Counted from the first letter of the stretch, positions 42,540 through 54,612 are shown. The stretch: DNA of 64,000 nt from Eupeodes corollae (GCF_945859685.1 NC_079147.1:48428177-48492176); one strand, 5' to 3'. Numbers and translations: made by a program. Notes: generated from the sequence alone by a model not told the origin.

Positions 42540-43404
42540 CAGCAACCTAATTAAAAGTTCTACTGATTTTACGATTTTTATCACAATATTTTTATTCATG
42601 ATATTATTGCTCTAACTGAAACATCTTTAAATCAGAGTTTTCTTTCAACCGAATATTTAACATCGGATTTTAATGTTTATCGAAAGGATCGTTGCTCTGC
42701 TATTTTCAAATGATGATGAACATTATTTTCTTATAACGTAACTAAAGATTTTGAATACAATGTCATTGATACTGTATTGGTTTAAAATCTTACTTACTTA
42801 CTTACTTACTTTATTGATAAGAATCTAGAAGCTCAATTGGATGAGCCTAGTTTTCTTTTGGGTGGAAATAGTGTTCATCATATATCACTTGAAATTAAAT
42901 TTAGTTTTTCTGTTTTAATTAAATCACAGTTTTGTTCCAATGTTATAGGTCATGAATATGATTTCTTATTTTGTTTCCATGAACCGATATTTTGAAAGTG
43001 TAATTTGACAAATTATTTATAATTCCACTAATTTAGAGATGGCTTTTGCTATATTCCCGAACATTTTAGATGATGCTATTGCTAATTTTGTTCCTTAAAA
43101 AAAATCAAAAATTCATAAAGACCAATTTGGTTCAATAAAAGTTTGTCTAGGTTAAAATATGTCGTAGCTTAACTTCGTAAAAAGATTAAAATTTCGGATT
43201 CTTTTTGGGAACAATTTATTAGATCTAGGAAATAGTACGAATTCTTAAGAAGATTTACATATAGACAACATATTTGGTCTCTTTAGTCGAAAATAAAAAC
43301 TAATTCGAAGTGTTTTTGGTCATTTGTAAATACTAAAAGAAAATCAATTGGCATTCCTTGTAGTATTTCTTACAATGGTATTTTTTCTGAAAATTTAGAA
43401 GATA
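42540..43404 (+). pseudogene. jockey-type non-LTR relic J1, endonuclease and linker part
   Basis: HDIIALTETSLNQSFLSTEY and TSDFNVYRKDRCSA are the N-terminal endonuclease motifs (ALTET glutamate). After damaged sequence, including a (CTTA)n tract at 42789-42811, the linker is readable: YEFLRRFTYRQHIWSL, KIKTNSKCFWSFVNTKRKSI, GIPCSISYNGIFSENLED. The frame runs straight into the Helitron insertion at 43405 and is continued at 47333. Multiple stops. Confidence 0.85.
42789..42811. repeat. (CTTA)n microsatellite
   Basis: About five to six CTTA units within the decayed endonuclease region of J1. Same unit (TAAG on the other strand) as the RTE tail, but no RTE coding sequence is attached. Confidence 0.85.
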
Positions 43405-43574
43405 CTAGCGGCTCGGTACGTCTTTCGCTACGTATAAGGCATAGTAATAAACAAAAATGATTATTAAGTTCATTTATTCAAACAAAAAATATTTTAGATT
43501 GCTAGCTATTTAAAAGTCCAAATGACCCAAATGATATATTGTTTATATTATATTTATCAGCAAGAAGTAAAAAC

Positions 43575-45692
43575 TAAAAAAGAGGCTGGGATGCGACCCA
43601 CACTGATAACTTCCCATCCCGTCTGTCGATTTGTCTTGCTTAAAAGTTTGTCTATATAAACTCGTATCAATTTTTACCAAATTTGAGTACTATTTTTTGT
43701 AGATTTTATTTTTTATGAAAAAACGGACTGTTGGATTTTTTTATAAAAATTACTGTAAATCGAAAACAATATTTTCTGTGAAATAAAATAAGTTTCAAGC
43801 CAATATTTTTAATTTTTGAAAAGCTATTTGAGTCGAAAGTAAATTTTTACCAAGTTTCAGTATTGTTTTTTTTTGTAGAGTTTTATTTTTTGTAAAACAA
43901 ACTTTCAATTCGATTTTTTTCAAAATTTGATCGAATGTTGATAAGAAGCTATTATCTCATATTTTTGAAAAGAAATTTAAGTCGAAAATCATTTTTTACC
44001 AACTTTTGTTAATTTTTTTCGGTTTTTAATTTTTTTGTAAAAAAACTGTCAATTCAATTTTTTTCAAAATGTTACTGAATTTTGACAACAATATTTTTTG
44101 AAAGATAAAAGTAAATTAAAGCCAATATCTCAAATTTTGAAAAGATATTTGAGTCGAAAATCAATTTTTACGAAGTTTTAGTATTGTTTTTTTTTTTAGA
44201 TTTTTATTTTTTGTAAAAAAAACTGTCAATTCGATTTTTCTCAAAATTTTTCAAAATGTTGAAAACAATATTTCTTATGAGGTAAAATGACTTTGAAGCT
44301 TATGTTTAAAATTTTTGAAAAGATATTTGAGTCGAAAATCAATTTTCACCAACTTTTATACATTTTTTTTTAGGTTTTTATTTTTTGTAAGAAAACTGTC
44401 AATTCAATTTTTTTTCAAAATTTTACTGAATGTTGACAACAGTATTTTTTTAAAGATAAAAGTAGTTTAAAGCCAATATTTCAAATTTTTGAAAAGATAT
44501 TTGAGTCGAAAATCAATTTTTACCAACTTTTGTTAATTTTTTTTTAGGTTTTTATTTTTTGTAAGAAAACTGTCAATTCAATTTTTTTTCAAAATTTTAC
44601 TGAATGTTGACAACAGTATTTTTTTAAAGATAAAAGTAGTTTAAAGCCAATATTTCAAATTTTTGAAAAGATATTTGAGTCGAAAATCAATTTTTACCAA
44701 CTTTTGTTAATTTTTTTTTAGGTTTTTATTTTTTGTAAAAAAACTGTCTATTCAATTTTTTTCAAAATTTTACTGAATGTTGACAACAATATTTTTTTAA
44801 AGATAAAAGTAGTTTAAAGCCAATATTTCAAAGTTTTGAAAAGATATTTGAGTCGAAAATCAATTTTTACCAACTTTTATTAATTTTTTTTAGGTTTTTA
44901 TTTTTTGTAAAAAAAAACTGTCAATTCGATTTTTCTCAAAATTTTTCAGAATGTTGAAAACAATATTTCTTATAAGATAAAATAAGCTTGAAGCCTAAAT
45001 TTCAAGTTTTTAAAAAGATATTTGAATCGATATTCAATTTTTACGAACTTTGAGTAATGTTTTTTTTTTAGATTTTTATTTTTTATAAAAAAACTGTCAA
45101 TTCGATTTTTCTCAAAATTTTATCAGATGTCAAAAACATTATTCTTCGTTGCACAAAATTGGTTTAGAGATGAAATCATATTTCACTCGTAAAATTTATG
45201 AGGTGACAAATTTTTTTTTCAGTTTTATTGATTTTTAAAAAAAACCGTTATATTGATTTTTTTCAAAAAATATACTTGTCTGGTATCATGTTACAATATA
45301 TTATATAAAACTTGATTCAAGTCTCTAGCGTTTTTGGTTCGTAAGATATTTGGGGTTAACCAAAATTTTCACCTTTTTTTCAAACTGCTATGGTAAAAAA
45401 AACCACACACGCAATTTTCTTGAGAGCCCTTTCTGCATCTTTCTGCCTTATTATCTGTATAACAAAATTTATTTGAAGTCGATATCTCTTCTGGTTCTTG
45501 AGCTATGGACGACGAAAAAAACGTCGCGGACGTACGGACGTACGGACGTACAAACGTACGTACACACGCACGCACAGACATCTTTCTAAAAAACTTTTAT
45601 TTCGACTCTAGGGACCTTGAAACGTCGAGAAATGTCAAAATTTTCAATTTGACAAATCGGACCCATTACAATAACTTCCTATGGGAAGTTAA
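43575..45692 (+). repeat. FBL repeat, long copy k inside Helitron 2
   Basis: AAAAAGAGGCTGGGATGCGA at 43577 to CTTCCTATGGGAAGTTAA at 45692, about 2.1 kb, with about seven subrepeats. The phrase GAGTCG recurs at 44503, 44677 and 44850 (spacing 174 and 173). Two consecutive units (about 44380-44560 and 44555-44735) are nearly identical, indicating a recent tandem duplication. Confidence 0.93.
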
Positions 45693-45737
45693 AAAAGAAT
45701 TGGATACTCTTACTATGGTGGATCTATATGGGTTAGC

Positions 45738-47110
45738 CTAAACAATGAGATAAGCAATATTTTTAGTTTTCCCATTTTGAGCATGAATAAATAAAGAGTT
45801 GGGTGTACCGATTCTGGAACAGTCAACATAAAGTTGGCCATGTGAAAAACATGATTCCTCCAAATTGACACCACAAACGTGAAGTGTTTGCCCTTGGGCC
45901 TTATTTTTGAACATCGGAAATGATAAATGCACAGGATATTGTAATTTTTTAAATTCAAATGTTATGTCAGCTTGAATCATAGGGAAACGCGGTATCAAAC
46001 ACACTTTCTCCTTTTGCTTTGCCAGATTGTAGCTTCAATCAAATTTGCCAATAACTTTTTCACTGCCAATTTGGTATGCGATTAAACAGTTTTGGTGGAA
46101 CCAATTTTCAGATTCGAGCAATGCGGTGGTAACCAATGAATTTAAAAATTCAATTGGATAATTCATTGCCTCCTCTTGATTCATAACACTGTCAATTGAT
46201 TTTTATATCGTGACTACACCTGGCAGTTTCGCTTGAATTTGAAAATTAATGGTATTGATACGAATTTTTTGTTCGGTGCTAAAATGGTGCGTTCTCTCAA
46301 CCAATCATGATTTTTGTAATTCTGAAGAATATTCAGAAAAACACATTCAATCAACTCATCTATAGATTGCGCAATTGTACAAAAATTGTTCAGTAAAGTG
46401 ATCAATACGTTGGTACTGTCGATTGGTATTTTGCCATCACCAATTTCTAACAATTGATTTGATAACTCATGGTCAGTTGCATCATTATGTAGGTAAATAC
46501 GCATATAATTGTTAGGGGAAATTTTCGTACATATCTCCAAGGAATTGATGACTTCAAACAGGCGTTTATTTCATCTGTAGGAGTTGATCGATGAATGACA
46601 GGCAATGTTTGACGAAAGTTCTCTGACAGCAATATCAGAGCACGACCAAAACAGCTGTAGATTACCGCGTAAATCTTGCAGTGTTCGGTTAAATGCTTCT
46701 ATTGATTTTTTATTCGCCATTGTGAACTCATTGACGTTAATCACAGAACTTTTGCCATAGCAGAATTTCTCGAAGTAGCAAATTGGAGTTTCAATCACCC
46801 ATAAATTCAATGGCAATTTTAATGCAGAGTGACCACCTTCTAATAATGTAGCACCAATTCCGATTCTATTCCGGTCAAATTATCGCTAAATTCAATGATA
46901 CAACGAAAGTTTTGCCTGAACCACCAGGTGCATACAAGAATTATAATCATGTGTTATTGGAAACTGCTTGCATGATAGTGTGATATACATTTTTTTGTTA
47001 AATATTCAATTTGTTTATATTCCATTGTACAAATAAACGTAAATCATTAGAATTGAACTCCTGCTCTCTTTGCAATTCAATTGTGCTTATGCTTTATTTA
47101 CAATCGTTAG
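45738..47110 (-). pseudogene. Helitron 2 Pif1-like helicase remnant
   Basis: Minus strand in order: QREQEFNSNDLRLFVQWNIN, MYHTIMQAVSNN, LYAPGGSGKTFVVSLNLAII (intact Walker A, about 46930), ATLLEGGHSALKLPLNLW, NEFTMANKKSIEAFNRTLQD, NFRQTLPVIHRSTPTDEINA, YMRIYLHNDATDHELSNQLL, NHDWLRERTILAPNKKFV, then after lost sequence GVNLEESCFSHGQLYVDCSR and NSLFIHAQNGKTKNIAYLIV. Frameshifts and deletions throughout; the INKSQGQ motif is KNKAQGQ. It would unwind DNA during rolling-circle transposition, but is inactive. Confidence 0.92.
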
Positions 47111-47332
47111 ACACATATTTTTAATTTATTACTACAACTTCGTTGTACATTTCCAAGGTAATCAACAAATCGGGTTTTCTTTAAGTATTAGTACAAATTG
47201 TTTGAATATGGGAGTATAGAAAGGTGTTGATTTTACACCTTTTCAATTTTTTTTAAGCCAAATCGGTAAAGGCATTGTTGAGTTATAACATTACAACGAA
47301 AAGTGGAACTGATTTTTACATATACCTATAGA

Positions 47333-47720
47333 TTTTTAATAACTTTGCTTTATTTTTCTAATTGAACTTTTCTGATTTGGGTCTAGATTGTATTAAAACA
47401 CTTAGTTTCAATTCTAACATTAATGTTGGTGACCTTTCTTTATCGACAGTTGATGTATTAAATGCTTTATCGTCGCTTAATAACAGTTTCTCTGCTGCAC
47501 CGGACAATATTTACCCTTTAGTTTTGAAATTTTGTAAATATATCCTTAAAACCCCACTTTGCTTTATTTTTTTGTTTGTTCTTGAAACAAGGAATATTCC
47601 TTGTTTAAGGATTGATAAGTTTCAGAAGAGATTTACAAAATTTGCTTTACGAAAACTTTAAAATTATTCAAATATGCCACCTAAGAGACCAGATGTGATT
47701 TAAGTGACTTAAAACCTTTA
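47333..47720 (+). pseudogene. jockey-type relic J1, continuation with RT core deleted
   Basis: Reads on from 43404: IFNNFALFF, a stop, LNFSDLGLDCIKTLSFNSNI, VDVLNALSSLNNSFSAAPDN, IYPLVLKFCKYILKTPL (opening RT motif). It then jumps at about 47600 to IDKFQKRFTKFALRKL and a frameshifted PP..TRCDLSDLKPL, which belong to the C-terminal end of jockey-type proteins. The RT core including the (Y/F)ADD motif is missing by internal deletion. Confidence 0.85.
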
Positions 47721-47999
47721 GTATCAATTATTTTTCAAGTGGATCCAGACAGAAAACGTTAAATCACAGAAAGTGTTAAATTACTAGAACTTCGAAAACT
47801 TAATTTTTGCTAAACAGCGATCTGTGACTGCACAATTTTCACCATTTGTGTTAATTCATGATTGAAATGTGTTGTTGAAAAAAGTATTATTACATTTTTA
47901 ATAGTGGTGTAGATTTTATTTATTTTTTCCACAAAATTTTTCTAGTATTTGGGCTATGAATAGCTCAAAAATTCAATGAAAACGTCTGAAAGTCTACTG
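47721..47999. other. short AT-rich interval, probably decayed J1 3' end
   Basis: No clear reading frame. Lies between the J1 C-terminal motif and the 3' UTR of the minus-strand element J3. Confidence 0.4.
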
Positions 48000-50125
48000 T
48001 TTTTTGTTTATTATTTACGGGCACTCAAGGGGTTGTTAGTACCCTTTATATGTTTATATTTAAACACAGTCCGACCAATAGGAACATAGGAAAGGGTTTA
48101 AAAATAATACCGGTGCACATTGGTCTTAAAGTTCTGAACATCAAAATGGGAAGGAAAAACAGAGTTGGCTAAAGCATTCCACATTTTCAATGTTCGATTT
48201 AAGAAAGAATTTCTATACTTGACAGTACGCTTGAAATTGAGTAAACTGATGAACATTCCTCGAAGTGCGAGTATTACGGCTGAATCGTTTAAGGGGTGGA
48301 ATACAATTGGCTGATTCGACAGAACATTGCTTGTAAAATTTATCGATAAAACAAAAAAAATGCATGAAACATTGCGACAGTGTTCTAGCTAAGTAAATGT
48401 TTCGATTGTAGTTCTATCGTCTATCATTTTTAAAGCCCTTTTTTTGTATTCTATCCAAGAAAGTTAGACTCGTTTTAGGGGCACCTGCCCAGATATGCGA
48501 ATTATATTCAAGCTTTGGACGGATGAAGGCTTTGTAAATGACAGGCAGATCAGAATGGTTGAAAAATGTCTTGTACCGTTGGTCGCAGAAATCCTAAGCA
48601 CCTGGCAACATATTTGGCAATATCAAATATATGATCATTCCAAAAAAGGTGATCTGTGATACACATACCGAGTACTGACAGTTGATTAGTTTCTTGGATG
48701 CAAGTGTCACTCATAGATAGTGGCATCGAAGATGTGTTACGCTTTAACGACAGGAGACAGCATTGTGTTTTTGAGGCATTAAATTCTACACGGTTTCTGA
48801 CTCCCTATTGGACAATTCTTTCAAGATCAGAATTAAATAAGCTTATCATACGCTGCCGTTTAAATTCCTCATCCGAAGGACAAGGATGTGAATCTAGAAA
48901 CGAGTATGAGAAGCTGAGGGTACTGTAATTGGCGAAACAGTTTAATGGATTAGAAGTGGCAGACATAAGATTATTTATGAATATAAGGAAGAGAGTCGGA
49001 GACAATACGGAGCCTTGGTGCACACCAGCATTTATATTATAAATTTCAGAATTGAAACCATCCAAAATAACTTGTATTGAACGGTTAGAAAGGTAATTTC
49101 TAATCCAACGAAAAAGAGATTCATCAATACCAAAAGCACGCATTTTCGATAAGAGAGCTTAGTGCCAAACTCTATCAAATGCTTTTGAAATATCAAGTGC
49201 AATAATCTTACTTTCTCTAAAACGATGTAAAGATTTGTTCCACTGTTCGGTGAGATAAACCATGAGATCACCAGTAGACCTATTGCTACGAAAGCCAAAC
49301 AGCCAAATCAGCGCTTCCGTCACCTTAGAAAGAAGGGACGTAAGTGCGATTGGACTATAGTTAAAGGGAGAAGAGGATTCGCCTTTTTTAGAGAACAGGC
49401 TGGACAAATGCAGTTTTCCATCCGATCGGAAAGAGACCTGTAGAGTAGGAAAGATGGAGCGATGAAGAACACCTCTTCAGAACAATTCTGGAAATACTAT
49501 CTGTTACAGCGGATTTGTGTATGTCAATATCTTTAAGTAGTCTTGCAACTACACGAGTTAGAGAGTAGATTCGTCTCATAGAATCATTTACGCTCTCAAG
49601 AACAGGAGTACTCATGACAACAGCAAACTGTGCTGCAAGCAAATTGGCTTTTTCAATCGAGCTTACATAGGGAGTGTCATTTTAGACGAGCGTTGGAACC
49701 GAGGATAACGTGGTGTTTCGTATTTTTTTTTCAAATGACCAGAAATTCGTATTACCTTTGGGACATTATAGTATTTTTTGCCTTCATTTCTGATCATGCA
49801 AAAATTTGGTTCGTCGAATATGACCATTACATATCTTTCTAGTTTGTTTGAACTTATATCGGCTTTTCTCAGTCGGGTTGGCTTTATAACAACGGAAACT
49901 TACATCTCTGAACCTAATAACCTCTTTACAGCTCGAATCAAACCATAAGTTCTCTTTGGCTTTGATAGATTTCACCCTATTCGAGATAAAATTTCTCATT
50001 CAAGATATGGTTACATTAAATTTGTAACCATATCTGCACTGGAATCATAGACTCATAGTGACCAGTTAAAGATCCTGAAGAATTCATTGAGACCGTCCCA
50101 GTTGGCTTTCTTTAACTGGGTTTTT
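48000..50125 (-). mobile_element. jockey-type non-LTR retrotransposon J3, 5'-truncated
   Basis: Minus strand, from the end of the endonuclease (about 50125) to a stop at 48098, then a ~95-base 3' UTR with a TTGAGTGCCCGTAAATAATA-type polyadenylation-like end near 48000. 5' truncation inside the endonuclease/linker is typical for LINE insertion. Confidence 0.82.
48098..50125 (-). pseudogene. jockey-type reverse transcriptase J3, frameshifted, catalytic site changed
   Basis: Minus strand: LKKANWDGLNEFFRIFNWS; KENLWFDSSCKEVIRFRDVS, IRRTKFLHDQK (linker); DIHKSAVTDSISRIVLKRCS, FPIGWKTAFVQPVL, KKGESSSPFNYSPIALTSLL (RT opening); FGFRSNRSTGDLMVYLTEQW, KIIALDISKAFDRVWH, MRAFGIDESLFRWIRNYLSN, VHQGSVLSPTLFLIFINNLM, then CFANYSTLSFSYS where FADDSTLSF is expected, so both catalytic aspartates are lost. 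C-terminal: VIYKAFIRPKLEYNSHIWAG, APKTSLTFLDRIQKK, YRNSFLNRTLKMWNALANSV, FKTNVHRYYF and stop at 48098. At least five frameshifts. Confidence 0.9.
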
Positions 50126-50269
50126 TATACATGAGAATTTTGTTTCGCAATTTTTGTCGATTTTATGTAAATAAATTATTAATGAATTTTTAGAAATCAA
50201 TTATTAAATTAATACTAAAAAAAATATGACCCATCTTCGAAATATCGAATTTGAGAAAAAATGTTAAAT

Positions 50270-51035
50270 ATTTAAAAAAATCAAAAATTAGAACAATAAC
50301 GTTTTTGATTATCAAGTATTTTTAAAAGAGCTTGTGCAGAAAAATTTTGAAATCTGTTGATTAGTTCTTGAGGAAACTTAAAACCGAAATAACTGTCTTG
50401 TGAGGGTACCCTTCTGGAGCAATAGAAACATATTTTCTTATTGAAAGAAGCCAAATTAAGAATAATATATAAAGACAATTTTAAAAAATCTATCGGTACG
50501 TTTTTGAAAAAATTCAAACTTTCGATTTTGTTTGTAGACTTATAAAAACTCTTAACGCGGATTGGTACCCGCGGCATGATGGTTAGTGCGTTTTACTGTC
50601 ATGCAAGTGGTCTTGGGTTCAATCCCTGACTGTGCCACCTTAATTAAAAAAAAAAATAATTTTAGCGGGTACTGCCTCTTTCGAGGAATTGACAAATCAT
50701 TCAAGAGTAATTCTTGTCATGAAAAAGCGCTTTCTCAAATTAGCCGTTCGGATTCGGCCTAAAATTGTAGGTCCCTTCCCTTCCTGACAACAGTACTCGC
50801 GCACAGGAAGGGTTGAAAGTTGTAAGTCACTAGGCCCTGGTTCCCAACGGACTGTTGCGCCACCCAATTTATTTATTTTATTAACGCGGATTGGTTCAAA
50901 ATCTTAATTTCCTAGTTTGAAGTCAATCGACCTAATTGTTTGGGTTGCAGGAACGTTGACAGACAGACAGGCGGACTTTTTTTGATCATCGTAATGCCAT
51001 GTTTCATTAAAATCTTGAGTTCGAATTTGCCTTTA
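50270..51035 (+). repeat. Unclassified interspersed repeat R2, copy 3 (split by a SINE)
   Basis: Before the SINE, 50290-50550 resembles 37370-37490 (GTTGATTAG/GTTCATAAG, AAAAAATCTATCGGTACGTT). After it, 50896-51030 reads GAAGTCAATCGACCTAATTG, GGAACGTTGACAGACAGACA and ATCATCGTAATGCCATGTTT, matching 37517-37650. More diverged than copies 1 and 2. Confidence 0.7.
50567..50880 (+). mobile_element. tRNA-derived SINE, copy 2, with 15-bp target duplication
   Basis: Flanked by the exact direct repeat TTAACGCGGATTGGT (50552-50566 and 50881-50895). The head GCGGCATGATGGTTAGTGCG contains an A-box-like stretch, ACTGTCATGC an anticodon-like loop (GTC), GGGTTCAATCCCTG the B box and TGTGCCACC the acceptor 3' side. 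Body of about 230 bases shared with copy 1. The 3' end is GTTGCGCCACCCAATTTATT followed by ATTT units. The Pol III promoter is thus internal. Length 314 bp. Confidence 0.93.
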
Positions 51036-53124
51036 CGCCGACTTTTTGTTTTATTTTTGCCACAGAATAGAAGAATTTGATGCACATCTTAATATTCTTC
51101 TTCTCCCAGCTGCTGTTGTTGCTGTTTTCTTACCTCCCTTCATGTTTATTTTTCAAGTAAGAGTAAACTACATTAAAACTTCTGCCAATTTTATCAAATC
51201 GATTCTAGCTTTTTTAACACTGTTAAGACACGTAGATCTACCCATTTTTCTTAAAATTTGATAACAAGTATTAAATTTTACTGAAAACACTAAAATCGTT
51301 AATTTTTACTGTCAAGCACTCCAAAAAACCTATAAACAACGAAGAAAATGGGGTTGTACCTATTCAATTGACTAAAAAAAACTCCTACTTTACCTATAAA
51401 ACACTTTGCAAGTGATAGAAAAAAACTCACGGTTGTTTGGATAATTGTTTGGATAATTCTTTGGGAATTATCTGCCTAACATCTTAAGGGAATAGTTAGC
51501 ATCAACAGATGGCATAACTATAACTATTACTGATTGGAAAAAATGGATAAAGTATATATTAAAAAATGTTTGTGTGTATTCAGTTGACGAGTAGTGTATA
51601 TAGCTCATAGATATTGCAAGTTAAGAACTATCATAATTCAAATTATAGAAAGTGCTATTTTGAACACGTACTTCTTTGGTCTAAAGATGATAATGCAAAA
51701 AGCCTAAAAAGTCGAAAAATGTTGTAAACTTATTTTTGAATACTTCCTAAGACTATACAAAAGAAAACCAATACGCGTGCATGTATTAGTACACTGATCC
51801 TTGAATTATGAATTTCCACGTGCCGCAGGGCTCTGTTATGTTGTACAATATGGATAATTTTTTTTATTTTGTATACGACAATGACTTTCTCACCAGACTG
51901 TAAATTTATTGATGAAATTTAAAACGAAAACAAAGGAAAAAAGTTTTCTTTGTTTCTTATTTTTGTGTATATTTCTTGTTCCCATAAAAGAATTTGTTCT
52001 AAAGCTCATTTTACAAATTGTTCACTTTGTTTGAACTTAAACATTACTGAGCAATCAATGTTATTTTTCTTGTAGTTGTTGTTATTGTTCATTATTGCCT
52101 TTTTTTCGGGCATAGGTAGGTTAAGGTAACTTTCCCAATACACTTAAATGTAAAATTAAGGATGTTAAATAAATAAAATAAAATAACAACAACAAAAAAA
52201 AAAACAGAATAACAAAATAAAACATTTAAATAACTCAGTAAGAACCATTTTGTCTTTATGTTATAATCTCTTTTAAGCTTAAAAAGGGTAAATTGAATTT
52301 AAAGTGTTTCTCTTTTCCATTGTCATCATCCATTTTAATATAATATCGTATTCTTAGGAAGCAAAAAAAAAATGGGTGTAAGGTGTTTCATTCGAAAACT
52401 TATCAATTAAATTTTCGATTAAGTTAAGGTATTAAGTAGTTACACGTGATGGTGTTTTTGGTTATTAATCATCTTCAAGAATCTTCTTCTTATTTCCTTA
52501 AGGACGGGTTATTCTAGCAGGAATGTGTCCTTCTGATTTATTATGGTCGAAGGGATGAAAGGCTTCTTTGATAATTTTCTCAATTTAAAAAAGTGTATAT
52601 TTATCTTCAATAAATATACTTTATGTACAGTGATAGCCAGATTAGAGAACAATTAGAGCCATTGTCCCTACGACGACGACGACTCAATGATGCATTGTAT
52701 TTGTCTTCAAAAGATTGCTACCCGCATAAGCTTGAAGAACCACAACCGAGTGAAAATGATGCACATTAGATGTTTATCTTAATTAATGAGTATAATCAAT
52801 CGAATTCACAATTTTTTGAGAAAAAACTAGTCGATTGTGCAACTGTACTAATGTTTACCAATATCATTGGATAATTTGTTTTATCAACACTTTGATTTAT
52901 TAAGTAATTTGCGGTTTACATTGAATTAGATAATTCCTAAAAATGTTCGATTTGTAAAGCATCTTAATCGATTTGTATTGCAAAATGTTGGGGGAAAAAG
53001 TAGAAAAATTCTCTGCACTTAACAGACACGTAATGAATCAGTATAATTGAACAAAAACATACAAATAATTGTGTAAGATTTTAAACAACTAATTGTACAC
53101 ATTTTTTTAAATATTTTGCAATTC
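51036..53124. other. long spacer with no recognisable gene
   Basis: AT-rich. A (ACGACG) run at 52670-52682 and an A-rich CAACAACAAAAAAAAAA tract at 52185-52210. The ORF at 51046-51261 has no domain. No repeat family from elsewhere in the window recognised. Confidence 0.5.
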
Positions 53125-54612
53125 ACAATATTTTCTGGAAAATAAAATAAGTTTGAAGCCAATATTTTTAATTTTTGAAAAGCTATTTGAGTCGAAAGTA
53201 AATTTTTACCAAGTTTTACTATTGTTTTTTTTAGATTTTTATTTTTTGTAAAAAAACCGTCAATTCGATTTTCTTCAAAATTCTATCGAATGTTGAAAAC
53301 AATATTTTCTATAAGATAAAATTAGTTTGAAGCCAATATTTTATAGTTTTGAAAAGATATTTGAGTCGAAAATCAATTTTTACCAACTTTTGTTAATTTT
53401 TTTTTTAGGTATTTAATTTTTTGTAAGAAAACTATCAATTCGATTTTTTTCAAAATTTTACTAAATGTTAACAGCAATATTTTTTGAAAGAGAAAAGTAG
53501 TTAAAAGCCAATATCTACAATTTTTGAAAAGATATTTGAGTCGAAAATCAATTTTTACTAACTTTTATAAATTATTTTTTAAGGTTTATATTTTTTGTAA
53601 AAAAAACTGTCAATTCGATTTTTCTCAACATCTTTCAGAATGCTTAAAACAATATTTCTTATAAGATAAAATAAGTTTGAAGTCTAACTTTCAAGTTTTT
53701 GAAAAGATATTTGAAACCATATTCAATTTTTACCAACTTTTGTTAATTTTTGTTCGGTTTTTAATTTTTTATAAAAAAACTGTCAATTCGATTTTGTTCA
53801 AAATTTTACTGAATGTTGAAAACAATATTTTTTGAAAGATAAAAGTAAATTAAAGCCAATATCTCAAAGTTTTGAAAAGATATTTGAGTCGAAAATCATT
53901 TTTTACCAACTTTCGTTAATTTTTGTTCGTTTTTTTTTTTTGTATAAAAACTGTCAATTCGATTTTTCTCAAAACTTTACTGAATGTTGAAAACAATATT
54001 TCTTATAAGATAAAATAAGCTTGAAGCCTAAATTTCAAGTTTTTGAAAAGATATTTGAATCGATATTTAATTTTTACGAACTTTGAGTAATGTTTTTTTT
54101 AGATTTTTATTTTTTATAAAAAAAACTGTCAATTCGATTTTTCTCAAAATTTTATCAGATTTCAAAAACATTATTCTCCGTTGCTCAAAATTGTTTTGGA
54201 GATGAAATCATATGTTAGTCGTTAAATTTAGGAGGTGACAAATTTTTTTTTTCAGTTTTTTTTTATTTAGAAAAAAACCGTTATATTGATTCTTTTCAAA
54301 ATATATACTTCTTTGAGATCACGTTACAGTTTATTATATAAAATTTAATTCAAGTCTCTAGCGTTTTTGGTTCATAAGATATTTAGGGTTAACCAAAATT
54401 TTCACCGTTTTTTTTAAAAAAAAAACACCCACGCAATTTTCTTGAGAGCCCTTTCTGCATCTTTCTGCCTTAATATCTGTATAACAAAATTTATTTGAAG
54501 TCTATATCTCTTCTGGTTCTTGAGGTTCTTGGAAGACGAAAAAAACGTCGCGAGCGTGCGGACGTACGGACGTACGGACGTACCATTACATAACTTCCTA
54601 TGGGAAGTTAAA
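53125..54612 (+). repeat. FBL repeat, copy l (left terminus missing)
   Basis: Starts inside the left part (CACAATATTTTCTGGAAAAT), has about five subrepeats, then the right part with TCTTGAGAGCCCTTTCTGCA, three GTACGGAC-type units, and a deletion joining the tract directly to CCATTACATAACTTCCTATG and the end at 54612. Confidence 0.9.

Larger units (their letters stand above)
43405..47332 (-). mobile_element. Helitron 2, complete from 5' TC to 3' CTAG (3,928 bp)
   Basis: Minus-strand 5' end TCTATAGGTATATGTAAAAA preceded by A (47333 on the plus strand is T). 3' end TACGTAGCGAAAGACGTACC then GAGCCGCTAG followed by T: a TACGT/ACGTA hairpin ~10 bases before CTAG. Insertion between A and T without duplication is the Helitron rule. 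Removing 43405-47332 rejoins the J1 reading frame as SENLED|IFNNFALFF. It contains a helicase remnant and a whole FBL copy (k) in its 3' part. The Rep domain is absent, so it is non-autonomous now. Confidence 0.93.

Noticed and set aside
42789..42811. (CTTA)n tract as the tail of a minus-strand RTE insertion
   Set aside because: The expected AGGTGGCGC sequence does not follow on the plus strand; treated as a microsatellite.
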